A DNA stretch of 64,000 nt, taken from positions 558,001-622,000 of the forward strand of contig JAFKAC010000012.1 of the NCBI GenBank assembly GCA_025766275.1, written 5' to 3'. Of this stretch, positions 11,201 to 22,200 are shown in pieces. This DNA is from Lactarius indigo. Lineage: Eukaryota > Basidiomycota > Agaricomycetes > Russulales > Russulaceae. The notes beneath the pieces were generated by a model. It saw only the letters and a program-made list of their open reading frames with translations, made no database searches and was not told the origin of the DNA. The position numbers and the translations under genes were made by a program. The number at the start of each line of letters is the position of its first letter. Positions within the stretch are counted from its first letter, which is position 1.

Positions 11201-11815
11201 TCGTTGCAATTCCAAAGATCGTAAGCACCTCCATCATTATCTTCGTGATTATGTTTGTCATTGCCGCAGTCGGTGTCACCTCTGTGTAAGCTTCGAGCCG
11301 GTTAAAAAAGAACCCAATGCGTTCGAACAACTCCGCGAGAGTATCTTTGCTGGCCGCAACATCCTTGGCTGCCTATAAGATCTTCAACATCAGGACAATC
11401 GGCCTAAAGAATAGATGGGGTACTTGCTAGAAGGAAGACACCGATGCCTGCGAAGATCACTTTCGCAGGCGAAAACACCTACAGAATATAGATCAGAGAG
11501 GTCCACATTTGGTCAAATGTCGAGACTTACCAGACCGACGCCCTCGGAGACGGCGGCTGAAAATGCGTATAGGACGTTCACGGTCGGGATCAGCCACTTT
11601 GTCAATCGCTCGTCGCCACTGTGAGCTTGATCAAATTCACGAACTTGGTCTTGAAGAATGGCAAGGATAGCACTAGTTGAGTCGCATGATTGTAACTGAG
11701 AGGCGAGAGGATGTGCGATAAGATCATTCTTTGTCTGTTTTTGGTATGATTTCAAGGCGGCATCGAAAATGGCCTGGAAGCGTGAGGAAGCTGCTGTGGA
11801 AGCTGCCTGGGACAT
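8277..11815 (-). CDS. NLR1: Goodbye-like, NACHT, ankyrin STAND receptor
   Basis: Nine exons assembled by hand: 11531-11815, 11428-11478, 11177-11372, 10829-11137, 10721-10773, 10486-10648, 10402-10426, 9748-10353 and 8277-9687. They sum to 1032 residues with consistent phases; the exon 3/4 and 5/6 junctions are the least certain. Residues 1-~225 resemble the fungal STAND N-terminal Goodbye domain (start MSQAAST; exon 2 reads VFSPAKVIFAGIGVFLL). Six KV[DE]D[MV]GD heptads follow (about 235-278). The NACHT domain has Walker A GKPGSGKS (about 350, split by an intron after GK), Walker B FIVLDALDECPD and the TSRPEVDI motif. Ankyrin repeats run from about residue 801 to the end (e.g. RTPLYTASIDG, GRTPLHVAA). 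Such proteins are known as fungal nucleotide-dependent switch receptors, several in heterokaryon incompatibility. Intron 2 uses a GC donor. Tail-to-tail with SPT-A. Confidence 0.88.
10838..10985 (-). repeat. 21-bp heptad-coding minisatellite in NLR1
   Basis: Tandem 21-bp units encode KVDDMGD/KVDDVGD-type heptads, six full units before the terminal KVQVV. The amphipathic pattern predicts a coiled-coil stalk between the Goodbye and NACHT regions. Unit number differs in every NLR group of this array. Confidence 0.85.
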
Positions 11816-12223
11816 AGGAAAAATGGCAACTGTTGAGGAAACGAGGATGATCTTGATCTGTGTACAGGTGAGGGTGGGAAGACTGTGCGGATGGCGTGCA
11901 TCGCCTCGTAAGTTAGTCAATCGGTCAAGCTTCCTAACTCGGCGCCAGTGAGCGCCAATGCATGTGCATGTATGATAGACACCTCAGAATGAGAATGTAC
12001 TATCAATGATCCTAGGTACAAACTCATGTGGGACGCTTCGTTCCTCGTATAAGAATCGGTCCTCGATAGGTTGGAATCGCGTACACTGGCGGGTTCGTGA
12101 CCGAGCGATGCAGTGAACTCACCATCTCACTGTCGGCCCGCCCACCCGTTGAGACTGTGACTGGGCGCCACAGAAGGAGACTTGCGCTTAGTACATCGCG
12201 TTGACTCCGGGTTCGATCCGACC
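11816..12223. promoter_or_regulatory. Divergent intergenic module NLR1 / SPT-B
   Basis: About 410 bp lie between the NLR1 start and the SPT-B start position. The block with CGTGACCGAGCGATGCAGTG and CTGTCGGCCCGCCCACCCGT recurs upstream of SPT-D, F and H, and in truncated form after NLR6, so it is a shared head-to-head promoter module. I see no TATA box that I would trust. Confidence 0.5.
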
Positions 12224-14033
12224 ATAGCCACCATCGATGGCTCAGCCTTCGCCTACCAGCTTCTTTTTGCATTTCTATCCCATGCTCTCATATAAGCAGA
12301 GTATCTTTTTTATAGGATATCTGGGTCCCATGTCGCTATGTCAAGTCTTCCCACCAGAACGACCCCGATCGCACAGTCCTCGAAATCCTCTTGGCCCTCT
12401 TCGTCATTCGCACCCTTCTTCAGTCCAGTACCCGTGCAAACAACGGCGAAAAACATTTTATTCAGTTTTCTGACAAGGTTCGTCTGCTGAGTATCTCTCC
12501 GCTGGCCCACACCGACCCACGTTCAATGCCGCAGGAGGTCGATGAGCTCGTAGACGAATGGATCCCAGAGCCCCTAGGTGCCCCGCTTACCCCAGAAGAA
12601 CAATCCGATCTCGCTTCTGTACCCGTGGTGTCTGGTCCAAATGGGCCCAGGCCGAAACTCGTCAACACGGGCAAGCAGGTTGTTAATCTTGCTAGCTACA
12701 ACTTCACGGGCCTCGCCGGCAACGAAGTTATCAAAGTGCATGCGATAGAGACCCTCCGGAAATATGGTGTCGGTAGCTGTGGCCCTCCTGGGTTCTACGG
12801 TACTATTGGTGCGTTTGTGCTGTCGATGCGCCTTTGTTGTGATGAACGGCTTATTTAGGTCCGCAGATGTCTACACGGATCTCGAACGAGACATAGCGGA
12901 GTTTCTCGGTACAGAGGCTTCGATCTTCTATTCCCAAGGGTTCTCGACAATACCCTGTGTGATCTCCGCCTTTGCAAAGCGTGGCGATATCATTGTCGCC
13001 GACCGGGGTATCAATTTTGCTATCCAGAAGGGCTTGCAAATTTCGCGTTCTACGATTCGCTGGTTCGATCACAACGACCCGAAAAGCCTGGAAGACGTGC
13101 TCCTGAGTGTAGAGAAAGAACGTCGGAAACGTCGCGGACCTCTTACAAGGCGATTCATTGTCACCGAGGGTATCTTCGAGAAGGACGGCGCTATGGTTGA
13201 TTTACCTAAATTGGTGAGTTGTGCGCGATCAGAGGCAGTACTGTCGGATGATTTGAGGAATAGATCGAGTTAAAACACAAATACAAGTATCGTCTTATCC
13301 TTGATGAGAGTATCTCGTTTGGTGCAGTAGGTCGAACCGGACGCGGTCTTACGGAACTCTATAACGTCCCGGTATGCGTCTGTTTTGTTTCGTTTTGTCG
13401 CATGTTGGGTCAACCGAACGGCAAAGGCCACGCAAATTGACAGGATCATCGGATCGATTGCCAATGGGCTCAACTCGGCGGGGGGTGTTTCTGCGCGGGT
13501 TCACGTATCGTTGTGGATCACCAGCACATCAACAGCACGTCCTTCGTTTTCTCCGCAGCGGTTCCGGCGCTCCTCGCTGTCTCTGCGTCGGAGGGCATCA
13601 ACATCTTGCGGAACACGCCATCGATCCTGAGCACGCTTCAGGAGAACGTGCGGGCGATGCGGGCCGTTCTTGACCGGGTTGATGGGATCACGATTCCCTC
13701 GCACGCCGCCTCGCCGATCATTCACATCCACTTGCGATCTGCGGCGACGCTTTCTGCATCCACACCCACGTCAGCGAAACTGCCGAACCCTGCAACCCCC
13801 GCGCCGCGGGATGGGCCTTGGTTCGACATAGCGTGCGAGGAGCGCATACTGCAGGACATCGTGGATGAGACGCTTGCGCAGGGTGTATGGATCACGCGGG
13901 TGCGGCGGCTGCGCGGGCAGGAGCTCGTTGAGGCACGTCCGGGTATCCGGCTCACTGTGACGGCGGCGCTATCGCGCAAGGAGTGCGAACGGGCTGCTGG
14001 CGTCATCAGATCGGCCGTCGTGAAGGTGCTGAC
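12224..14033 (+). pseudogene. SPT-B: LCB1 copy broken by mutations and a MULE
   Basis: Very similar to SPT-A over all four exons. Defects: the start ATG is ATA (12224-12226); CAA became TAA in the N-terminal segment (CTCATATAAGCAG near 12290); about 8 bp are missing at the VVAR codons (near 12333); a 2-bp insertion shifts exon 4 (GGGGGGTGTTTC near 13489). A MULE then replaces the last codons: the frame now ends VLTVG-stop at 14043, inside the transposon. The displaced tail is at 18852-18873. Long open stretches remain (exon 1 from 12391 and exon 4 from 13513), so decay is recent. A shortened protein from an internal Met is possible but would lack the membrane anchor and part of the fold. Confidence 0.85.
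14025..14033 (+). repeat. Left 9-bp target site duplication of the MULE
   Basis: GGTGCTGAC occurs immediately left of the element, and again at 18852-18860 immediately right of it. SPT-A has a single GGTGCTGAC at the matching place, which confirms the insertion site. Confidence 0.92.
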
Positions 14034-14073
14034 AGTTGGCTAATTTTCGCATCGGTCCCACGGACCGGTCCGC
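14034..14073 (+). repeat. MULE left terminal inverted repeat
   Basis: It begins AGTTGGCTAATTTTCGCATC and includes CGGTCCCACGGACCGGTCC, itself partly palindromic (GGTCC..GGACC). It pairs with 18812-18851. Confidence 0.9.
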
Positions 14074-14229
14074 TCTGGACCGGCCTCAAAGTTCAATCCC
14101 CGCCCAAACAACTATTTTCCCTCCAAAAGAATTCCTATCTCTTAGCTAATAAAGAACATGTTATTCTCCCGGACAACCAACATAAACATTTACTATTAGA
14201 TAATTAAAAGTCACATGAATACATTGTTT

Positions 14230-14470
14230 GGTAATACGATTAAGTCAGCGAGCGAGTTGGAGAGCAGTGAAGGGAATGGAAGTGAAGGACGAGAACGGTG
14301 AGGAGGGGAACGGAGACAAGTGGACATGGTGTAGGGAATGGAGTCGAGTGCGAAGAGTAGAGGGTGGTGTGGAGGACGGAGGCGAACGCGGTGGTGAGTG
14401 CGGTGAACGGAGGCAAGTACGGGGAACAGAGGGTGGTGGCAAACGCAGTGGTGAGTAGAGCGAAGTGCGT
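14230..14470. repeat. G-rich subterminal tract of the MULE
   Basis: Strongly purine-rich on the plus strand, with repeated GGTGAG, GTGAACGG and GGAGGC motifs. It reads as degenerate short repeats. Frames over it are low-complexity and I consider them non-coding. Confidence 0.55.
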
Positions 14471-14522
14471 ACGAAAGAAAAACACGTACGTGTAAGAGAA
14501 AAGAAAGAGGTTAAAGAGTACG

Positions 14523-14713
14523 TGATTACCAGACAGCTCGTGTCTCGTACGCAAGTTGATCATGAGTGGGCCTCTGTTTCGAGGGGGATGGGCCAAGAGA
14601 GTGAGAGTATCATGAAAATTCACGTCAGAAGACGAAAAGAAAGAAAAAAAAATTAAGACGATTACCAGACAACCCGTGTCACGTACGCAAATTGACCATG
14701 AGTAGACTTCTGG
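14523..14713 (+). repeat. Imperfect direct repeat pair of about 50 bp
   Basis: A segment starting GATTACCAGACAGCTCGTGT near 14524 recurs as GATTACCAGACAACCCGTGT near 14661. Both run on through CGTACGCAA, TTGA.CATGAGT and end near CTTCTG or CCTCTG. The spacing is about 137 bp. It lies in the MULE's non-coding left part and could be a transposase-binding region. Confidence 0.7.
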
Positions 14714-15232
14714 ATTTTGAGAAGAAGGGTCGAGTAGGCGAGAGCTGGGGCGGAGCGATGGCCTTCGACTTCGTGGAAGGGAAAAATGTGAGTGACACTT
14801 ACCGCGGTCGGGATGCCCGAATCCCTGCCGTTAAGATCGCGGATATATGGGCCCGTCGGGGAGATGACGTAGAGTGCTGCGTGTGTTGACGCCGAGACGC
14901 CGGGCGAGGGTCGGACGCCGATAAGAGTGGGTTGGATGTATAGGCTACACCCCTGCGCCCGAGGGATCCAACGCGCCTCGATTGCAACGAGACGCCTAAT
15001 AAAGATGAGCAGGGCGCCTGCATCGGGCGGCTAGAAGTGTGGCGGACGAATGTCAGTAGAGACGGAAGGAAAAAAGAGTGGTGGTACTTACTGGAAGGAC
15101 GATACGTTCAGTTGAACGTCCCATCCGCTCCACATTCAGCTGAGGTTGGAGTAGACGTGGGGTCAGGCCGGTCAGGTCCCGGGTATGCCTGTGGGTGGTT
15201 GAACAATAAGGGCAGAGAGGAAAGACGACGCA

Positions 15233-15455
15233 GCGAACAAATAAAAGCAGAGAAGATGAGAACGGAGAGAATCGACGACGTAGCAAACAAATAAAAGCAG
15301 AGAAGATGAGAGCGGAAGGGAACACGACGTAGCAAACAAATAAAAGCAGAGAAGATGAGAGCGGAAAATTACGCGACGTAGCAAACAAATAAAAGCAGAG
15401 AAGATGAGAGCGGAAAGGGAACGCGACGTAGCAAACAAATAAAAGCAGAGAAGGT
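15233..15455 (+). repeat. 49-50 bp minisatellite, about five units
   Basis: Units start near 15233, 15283, 15332, 15381 and 15431, each with GCAAACAAATAAAAGCAGAG followed by AAGATGAGAGCGGA and an ACGCGACGTA segment. It is non-coding and lies just downstream of the transposase stop, inside the MULE. Confidence 0.9.
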
Positions 15456-15756
15456 GTGATTGGGAGGATCGATGGCAAGATTGTGCGTAGCAAGCGTTGT
15501 ATGATCGGAGGGCTGGGAATGACGACGCCGGTGAAGTCGGTGGGCTTGGAATGACGGGAGCTGTTGGTAGCGACGATACCGACGACGCTGGTGAGGTGGA
15601 GGAGCCTCGAAGTATGTGCAAGCGACAAGTACGACGCCGCGAGCACGGAAAACTGTTTCGGCATACTCAAACTGAGATTATAATAGGGGTATATATTATG
15701 GTAAAGTGCTACAGTTCTATATACACTCAGGCGCACGAAAATACAGTCTACATACT

Positions 15757-18671
15757 CTATTGTGGGCGTTGGATTGGTGGGAAATGGCCATAAGGCCAGT
15801 ATACAGGGTATACCGAGCGATATGGGGTGGGCGCGTACGTTCCGGGAGGGTAAGCGGCAGGAACGGGGTACCACGTGGGGGAGACGGAGGGAGGGGGAAC
15901 GGATGAGGATCCAGCGTGCATGTGGTGGCGTTCTAGGGGCTGTATGGGGGGGTTCCTCGCAACAGTGGCAGAGGCAGAAGTGGGAACCCCTGCGTCGTGC
16001 ACCGTGGCCTGCGCACCAGGCAAGTCGCGGGCCATGTACCATGCGACGGGGGGCAAGGTAGATGACGGGTCCGAAGGAAGTGGGGGTGTAGCTGGGGCTG
16101 GGGCGCACGCACGATTGCGGCCGCGTTTCGGGGGTTGTGAGAGAGTGCCATTGGCAGCGACTGCAGCGCGCGCGCGCGTTTCAGCATTCTGGGCAGCGGT
16201 TCGCGCGTCTGGGGCAGCATCTCGTCCAGAGCTGACCCCACCAGCGTACGGGTCTGTAATCTTCACGCGCGGTCGCTTGCGATTGAGGTCCCCGATACGT
16301 GTTGATGCTGGGGGCTCGGGGGACGATGTGGTGCTGGGCTCGGGCCTCTTCCGTCGTCGTGTGGCACCCATTTGCTTTGCCGTCTCAGTCCATGTATGTT
16401 GATTAGGTGGGATTACCTCTTTTTCCGGGAGTGGACTGCCTGAGGAGCGGGAGTTGTGAACGACGGCTGTGAGATACGCCTCGACCGTCCGTAGACTTCG
16501 GACGGTGCCTGGAGAGGAAGGAACACTGTCGTTCAGGAATTCCCTGGAGACGGTGATTACATTCTCCAGAATCGAGGTTGTTGCGGCACTTGTATCGCTT
16601 CGCGCATCTGGTGAGCCTTCGCGAGTCGGCGGGGGGGCATTGGGGACTGTATTTTCCACCACTCCAATTTGCTGATCATCGCGCCCAAAGAAATGGGCCA
16701 CGGCGGTAACGTGTTTGCACAGCTCAACCCTGGGCCAGTCCAGACAGTCACAAGACCGCTTGCCGAGATCGACCAGGTACACGCGTGAAGAGTCCGTTTC
16801 AGATTGCACACTAAAGCGATCATTGCCGAGGTCGCGTATAGACTCGGCGTTCATCTCCGGCGTTCGCGCGACAATTTCCTTGCGACGCTTGTTGGCCAAG
16901 TCAAGTCCTTGGAAACCCATGCCCTGGCTATCAAAGCGGGCTATGTAATGCGGAAGCATATCATTTACGAGAACATGTATGAGATGGTCGGCACGCCGAT
17001 TTCGCTTCCCATCTAGCCACTTTGACTTGAGTACATGGTGATAGCTAGATAAAACATAGATTTAAGCCGATCTCATTGGTTTTTGATATGATAAGTCTAC
17101 TTACGCCTCGATAAGCATATTAGTATCACCCTCTTGAAAGATCGTACGATTGAGCCTCGATGCCCCTGACCAAAGGGGTACAATGGGCATCCAATTGACT
17201 TTGAGATACTCAATAACACTCTGGGGTGCCGAGGAGTCGGTCTGCATCTCCTCCCACCACAAGTCAAATGTTGACTGGTCAGGGGTCTTCACCCATTCAC
17301 GGATACGCTTCCAAAGTTGCGGGAATTCTTCCGTGCGGAAGCGCATCCGGATCGCACGGAGCACATGCCACCAGCACAATAGCAAAGTGGACCCCGGGTA
17401 TATGGACTGAACCGCATTCATTTGTGCCTTGTCGCGATCGCTCATGATGATCGCAGGGGTAATCTCTGGGCTCCGCATTTTGGTGAAATTGAGAAAAAAA
17501 TATATTGTCGCTTCCATGCCGCTTGACGTCAACATCCACGCGACAGGAACGCCTGCCGAGCAGAAATGAAGTAAGTGTCCCAAAAGCGGAAAAGTGCCAC
17601 AAAGCGTACCCTGGCCCCATGGATCCCTCACAATCAGGGTAAATAGTTGCAGCCCTGTGTACTGTGTGGTATTGTGGGTGGCATCAATAGACAGAAAATT
17701 CGAACCATGAGCTTGGAATTGGTCTCTCTGAAATTTAGTTTGGAAGCACAACACAAAGGAATCTGGAGATAATCCAGATCCGGGTGGGGGGGGGATCCAG
17801 CTTGTCCTTCAGTGTCGCCTCGCCGCCGGCCTGTTGGAGCCGAGTGACCCACAGCCGCACAGAGATCGCGTCGTTATCGTCAAGACGGATTTCGTTGTTC
17901 TCCACAATCCGACGGATCCGGCGGATGTCAGACATTGTAATGTAGTAATCGCGTTGTGTCCGCGTGCATGACTCGCGTATACGTTTCAGCTACGCGATAA
18001 ATGTCAGCTCGGAAATGAAACAAAAACCAATTTCAACGCACTATTGCCTTGGCTTCAATTCCTGTGTGAACCATATCCATTACAAGGTCTTTGGTGGCAT
18101 CCGAAAGTCTGGTAAATCGTAGGTTCTCATCTCTAAGTGGGTGATCGTGCTGGTCCTCGTATTTCCCAAGGATCGTCTCAGTGTGCGGATACCGCTTGAT
18201 CGTCAGACAGCACCGGCAGCCCGTCTTCTTCGATGGGATCTTCCTTTCCCATTGGTTGATATTCTCGTGGTTCTGCTTCCCACCGGTGTATTCCCGCAAG
18301 CACTTCAAGACGCGCCGCTCCCGCCAGACCGGTGAGTCTGACCACTCAACTTGACTTACAATAAGTTCAATAGCCTTCTCGGATTCCTCAGCTGCCAGCC
18401 AGGCCTGGAGCTCACCCTCGTTGGCCCATTCTCGCGTCATACCCCCCTTCTCGCGATCGTACGTGATGCTCCCACGTTGACATTTCGTAACGGGGTCTTC
18501 GGCGCGGCGTGCCTTTCGCTTGTGAACGCGATAAGCGTGTTTGTTTTCGGTAATGGGGGGACCGGTGGGAATTTCGGCCGCGGACATAGTGGGGGGTTCG
18601 GGAAAGTGGGATTTGCCTGTCCCTTCCTCCCATCCCAACACGACATCCCAACGCGCTTCACGCCGATACAC
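15757..18671 (-). CDS. MULE transposase (zinc finger, DDE, SWIM), with one homopolymer frameshift
   Basis: Three exons: 18043/18042-18671, 17105-17989 and 15757-17044, with introns 17990-18041 and 17045-17104 (GT-AG). The start may instead be the Met near 18587 (MSAAEIPTG). The N-terminal part has a FAR1/WRKY-GCM-like zinc finger (VLKCLREY, TGCRCCLTIKR, DQHDHPL). The middle is a MULE-type transposase core, with DDE candidates at LSIDATHN and IIMSDRDKAQ and the LLCWWHV motif. A SWIM finger follows (SCDCLDWPRVELCKHV), then a Pro-rich tail. The frame slips by one base in a C-run on the coding strand near 17790 (DPPP), between VTRLQQAGG and the SFVLCFQTKFQ frame, so the present sequence does not encode one continuous transposase unless the run length is a sequencing error. 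Confidence 0.8.
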
Positions 18672-18811
18672 AGAAACGCGTTGTTTACGCGTTGTTTATC
18701 TTTATTTTTTATTGTATTTACTTTTACATTTGTGTGTTCTGTGAAAAAAATATCAAGGAGTGAAACGAAAGAAATCGGAGTTTGAAACTGAGTTTCGGAG
18801 AAACGGGAAAA

Positions 18812-18851
18812 GCGGGCCGGTCCGTGGGACCGATGCGAAAAGTCAAAGACT
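18812..18851 (-). repeat. MULE right terminal inverted repeat
   Basis: Reverse complement of the left terminus with one mismatch in the 30-bp core (GGCCCGC against GGTCCGC). The element ends at 18851, directly before GGTGCTGAC. Confidence 0.9.
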
Positions 18852-18873
18852 GGTGCTGACGAAGCGCAAATGA
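18852..18873 (+). pseudogene. Displaced 3' tail of SPT-B
   Basis: GGTGCTGAC, then GAAGCGCAAATGA, is the last codons and stop (LTKRK-stop) of an SPT copy, severed from 14033 by the MULE. The first 9 bp are the target duplication. The usual SPT 3' module follows (18874-19283), facing NLR2. Confidence 0.9.
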
Positions 18874-19283
18874 GTGTGCGTACTGCCCCCACGCGCCGAT
18901 CCGGAGCTCTCCCATCATATTTTTGCCTTATCTTCTCCCAACATTTACGGTTTATGTCTGTCGTCTCAGGTAGAACGCTACAGTATCTTTATTGCAGTAA
19001 TAAACGCGTGCGGTTAAGCATAAGCTAGGAAATATTGAATGCTTGTTGCCAAGTTGTGTCGATATGCCACTCGTACTTCTCCGCGTGGGGTCGAACGCCG
19101 CCTTCTGAAGGTTTATATGGCTCACGGGATATCGACGACAGACTCGCGCATATTCTGTGAGGTTCATCAACCCATCAATTCCTCACCATCGCCAACTCCG
19201 GCTTCCTCTGGTGGTTACACAAAAAATTCTGGTATTACAGTAATAGATCTCTGCGCTGGAACGTGGACACATATAAACTATCG
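18874..19283. other. Convergent 3' intergenic module SPT-B / NLR2
   Basis: Matches the 7885-8276 module, including TATCTTTATTGC, GCGGTTAAGCAT and CATCGCCAACTCCGGC. No gene is seen. Confidence 0.6.
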
Positions 19284-22200
19284 CTAAGCTACAGAACCAT
19301 GTTCTAACAGTAGTCTCGTCATTTCATCGTGTCTTTTAGATGAAGCCACTTGGAATGGCGTCCTGCCTTTCCCGTCCCTCTCATCTACGTTTGCTCCGTG
19401 GCTGAGTAGCAATCGAGCGACCTCGAGCAACCCCTTGGACGAGGCTTTATGTAACAGAGTCGCGTTGTTGTTGTCACATGCATTTGGGTCCGCCCCATGT
19501 TCCAGCAGTCGCTGCACGATGTCGACTCTCCTTTCCCCCAGGCCACCAAGAAAGCGGGATATGTCGTGTAACGGAGTTTCGCCATCGTCACGTCGAAAGT
19601 TGACATCTGCGTTGTGTTCGAGTAGCACTTGAACAGCCTCGAGATTTGCATAGGCTGCTGCTATGTGCAGCGATGTCCACCCGTCATCCCTCCGAGCATT
19701 TGGATCTGCACCGTGATTGAGTAGCCACCGCATGATGTCGACGCGTCCATGCATCGACGCAGTGTATAGTGGGGTCCTTTCTGTATGACCTCGGACATCT
19801 ACGACCGCGCCGTGCTTGTGGAGTAAATTCGCGACATCGAAGTGTCTCTTGTACACAGCTGCCGGAAGCGGGGCTATGAGGCGACCACCATGCGCATTTA
19901 TTTGTTTGGGGTGCTTCATGATAAGACGTTCCGCCAGGTCATAAAGTCCACAGAATGCGGCATAGTAAAGCGGGGAACCAACACCCCCTGACCCAGGGTG
20001 TGAGAAAAAGGTCCAGCGTTCGTCCACATTGTGCACCCGGAGCCACGCTGCGAAGTGTGGCTTCGAGCTGTCAAATAGGTCGTCCATCCCATCATGTACG
20101 CGTGATGACACACACTCGAATCGTGCATGGTCCACCCAGTGTTCAGCGGCGTATTCGACCAGGGGGAACGCATTGGCATTAGCATGTTCGTCAAGCCGGA
20201 GTAGCGTCCCCAAGCACGCCTGAGCAAGGATAGTATGCGCAGCCTCGAGATCGATATGAAATCGTGAAACATTGCCTTGAGATTGTGCCAGACGAGCCGA
20301 CGTCAGATATTCCTTCACCGAAAAGTGCGAGAATTGCACCACCCGCGAACCACCCCGAGGGACGATGGTGATCAAACTTGAACATGTCGAAAGTACAGCT
20401 TCCTCTTGGTTGTCCCACCGCCAGTCGTCCTTCAACTTCGGCACTCCCCCAGAGCTCGACGCTTGAAAATCGAATGCCAGTAATTCAGCGAGCTCCTCGA
20501 CTAGAAGCGGCCGGACAGCTACAGCAAGGCACTGTAACAGGCGATGCGCGTTATCCTTCTGAGCTTTATTGATGCCCTTCAATATCCGCTCGTATGTCTC
20601 GTCCAGCGTCTCAGGCAAGTCGTTAAGGAATTGACGCAGGTTCGGTGGGAAGCAATGTTGCAGCGTGTCCAACTGGCAAAATACCCATCTAAACCTGTCC
20701 AAAAACATAAGAAATAGCTGTTAGCATAGAATAACTTGATGATCTCACATTCCGTCAGCTCGTTCTGTCAGCGTCTCGATCACTAAGTTTCTATCATCCG
20801 CTCTCCATCTCCTCATCGCCGTACTCGGGGACGAGTTGACGACACTTTGAATGTAGTCCGCGATGTCCGATGTTTGTCCACTTTCGTTTTGTAAGGAAAC
20901 TGAACTGGATGCGAGCGGGTGGAGGATAGTTCGGATGTCAACTTCTGGGCGACTGGTCGTGCAGATGCGAAGTCCTTGCAAGTGAAGGTCGGCGAGTTCC
21001 TTCACGAGTTGGAGGACTTCATGACGGGGAGAGGGAATTCCGGGAGAGTTTGGACATTCGTCGAGCGCATCCAGAACGATGAAAGTTGGGCCCTGTGCCA
21101 TTAATCTCAGCATCTCTTTCAGACATTCCTTCAAAGTGTCGTCACTCGGCTGTCTAGTGCCATCTTCGTGTGTCTTGTAAACATGGTGGAGGATGTCACA
21201 GCAAGGACCAGAGCGAGTAGACAGCTGGAATACGAGAGAAAGTAGCAGATCGTGGCAGGTTTGCTTCGTGAGATCCCTGAAGTCGAAGTAAAAATAGGCC
21301 ATGATAGCTGATCCGGCTTCGCATACAGCCATGATGTCTTGAATAACAGAGGAACTGACGGAAATAAGTTTAGAAAGGAAAGCAGGCTCAGAACAACATA
21401 CCAGATGACGCTTTTCCCAGAGCCCGCTACCAAAATTCGAGTCTGTCAGTAAGCGCGAGCGTCAATAATTCCAAGAAACGCACGTTTCCCGTGAACCCAC
21501 AAGAGGGAGCCAGTAGACTTCCATTCGATGAAGATGTTGCCTTGGAAGAACCAAACAGACGTTCCCTTGTGTTGAGCCTTTCGTGCAATGTTGTGGTTTG
21601 TGGAAGGATCTGCGGGAGAGAGCCAGGCTCGTAGGAGTTGTTTTATCTGGTTCCCTATGAGTAGGTTTAAGCGCGAGTAGTGGGCGGCGACTAGGCTAGG
21701 AGATGACGAACACTTGATTTCGTCTACGCTGTTTGCCGTCTGTTGGATGATTGATTTTGCTTCCGTCGCCACCAGTCTTGCCTCTTTGCCATCTGAAAGT
21801 AAAAATGTTAGAAGGGATCGGTGACCAGCTAGACGCGCGTCGCGCACCGTCAATGACTACTTTGACCTTTTCATCAACGCATTGCACTCTGTCACTTATA
21901 TCTTCCACTTTGCCGCCCACGTCGTCTACTTTGTCGCCAATGTCGTCTACTTTGTCACCGATGTCTTCTACCTTGCCGCCGATGTCTTCGACCTTGTCGT
22001 CGATGCTCTCCACTTTACCGTCAACTACTTTCACCCCGTCGTGGACAATATGTGTGATCTTCAGCACCTCCGCAAGCGCCATTCGGGCCTCTTCCCCTGT
22101 CAATCGGTCTAGCTTCTTGACCGCATCTTCCAGGTCACTCCTTCCGGCCAATCTCTTCAGCAATTTTTCTACGCGTACTTCAGTGGGGATTGAAAGACAA

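Larger units (their letters stand above)
14034..18851 (-). mobile_element. 4.8-kb Mutator-like element (MULE) in SPT-B
   Basis: The element is bounded by 9-bp direct repeats, typical of MULE target duplications. Its terminal inverted repeats are about 40 bp. A 30-bp core (14044-14073 and 18812-18841) differs at a single position, while the outermost 10 bp (AGTTGGCTAA against AGTCTTTGAC) are only partly alike. It encodes one transposase on the minus strand (15757-18671). The left 1.7 kb is non-coding, with a G-rich tract, a direct repeat and a minisatellite. The uninterrupted site in SPT-A, D and others allows exact delimitation. Confidence 0.92.

Noticed and set aside
8277..11815. HET, TIR or patatin effector domain at the NLR N-terminus
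   Set aside because: The N-terminal sequence fits the Goodbye-type region instead; none of the hallmark motifs (e.g. patatin GxSxG) is visible.
12391..12858. SPT-B as a functional N-terminally shortened LCB1
   Set aside because: The open stretch lacks the membrane anchor, and exon 4 has a separate frameshift and MULE truncation.
14228..14458. Coding frame in the G-rich MULE tract
   Set aside because: Low-complexity Gly/Glu/Arg-type sequence with no homology signs, on purine-rich repeats.
15110..15500. CRISPR-like array from the regular 50-bp repeats
   Set aside because: The units are contiguous tandem repeats without unique spacers, in a eukaryotic transposon.
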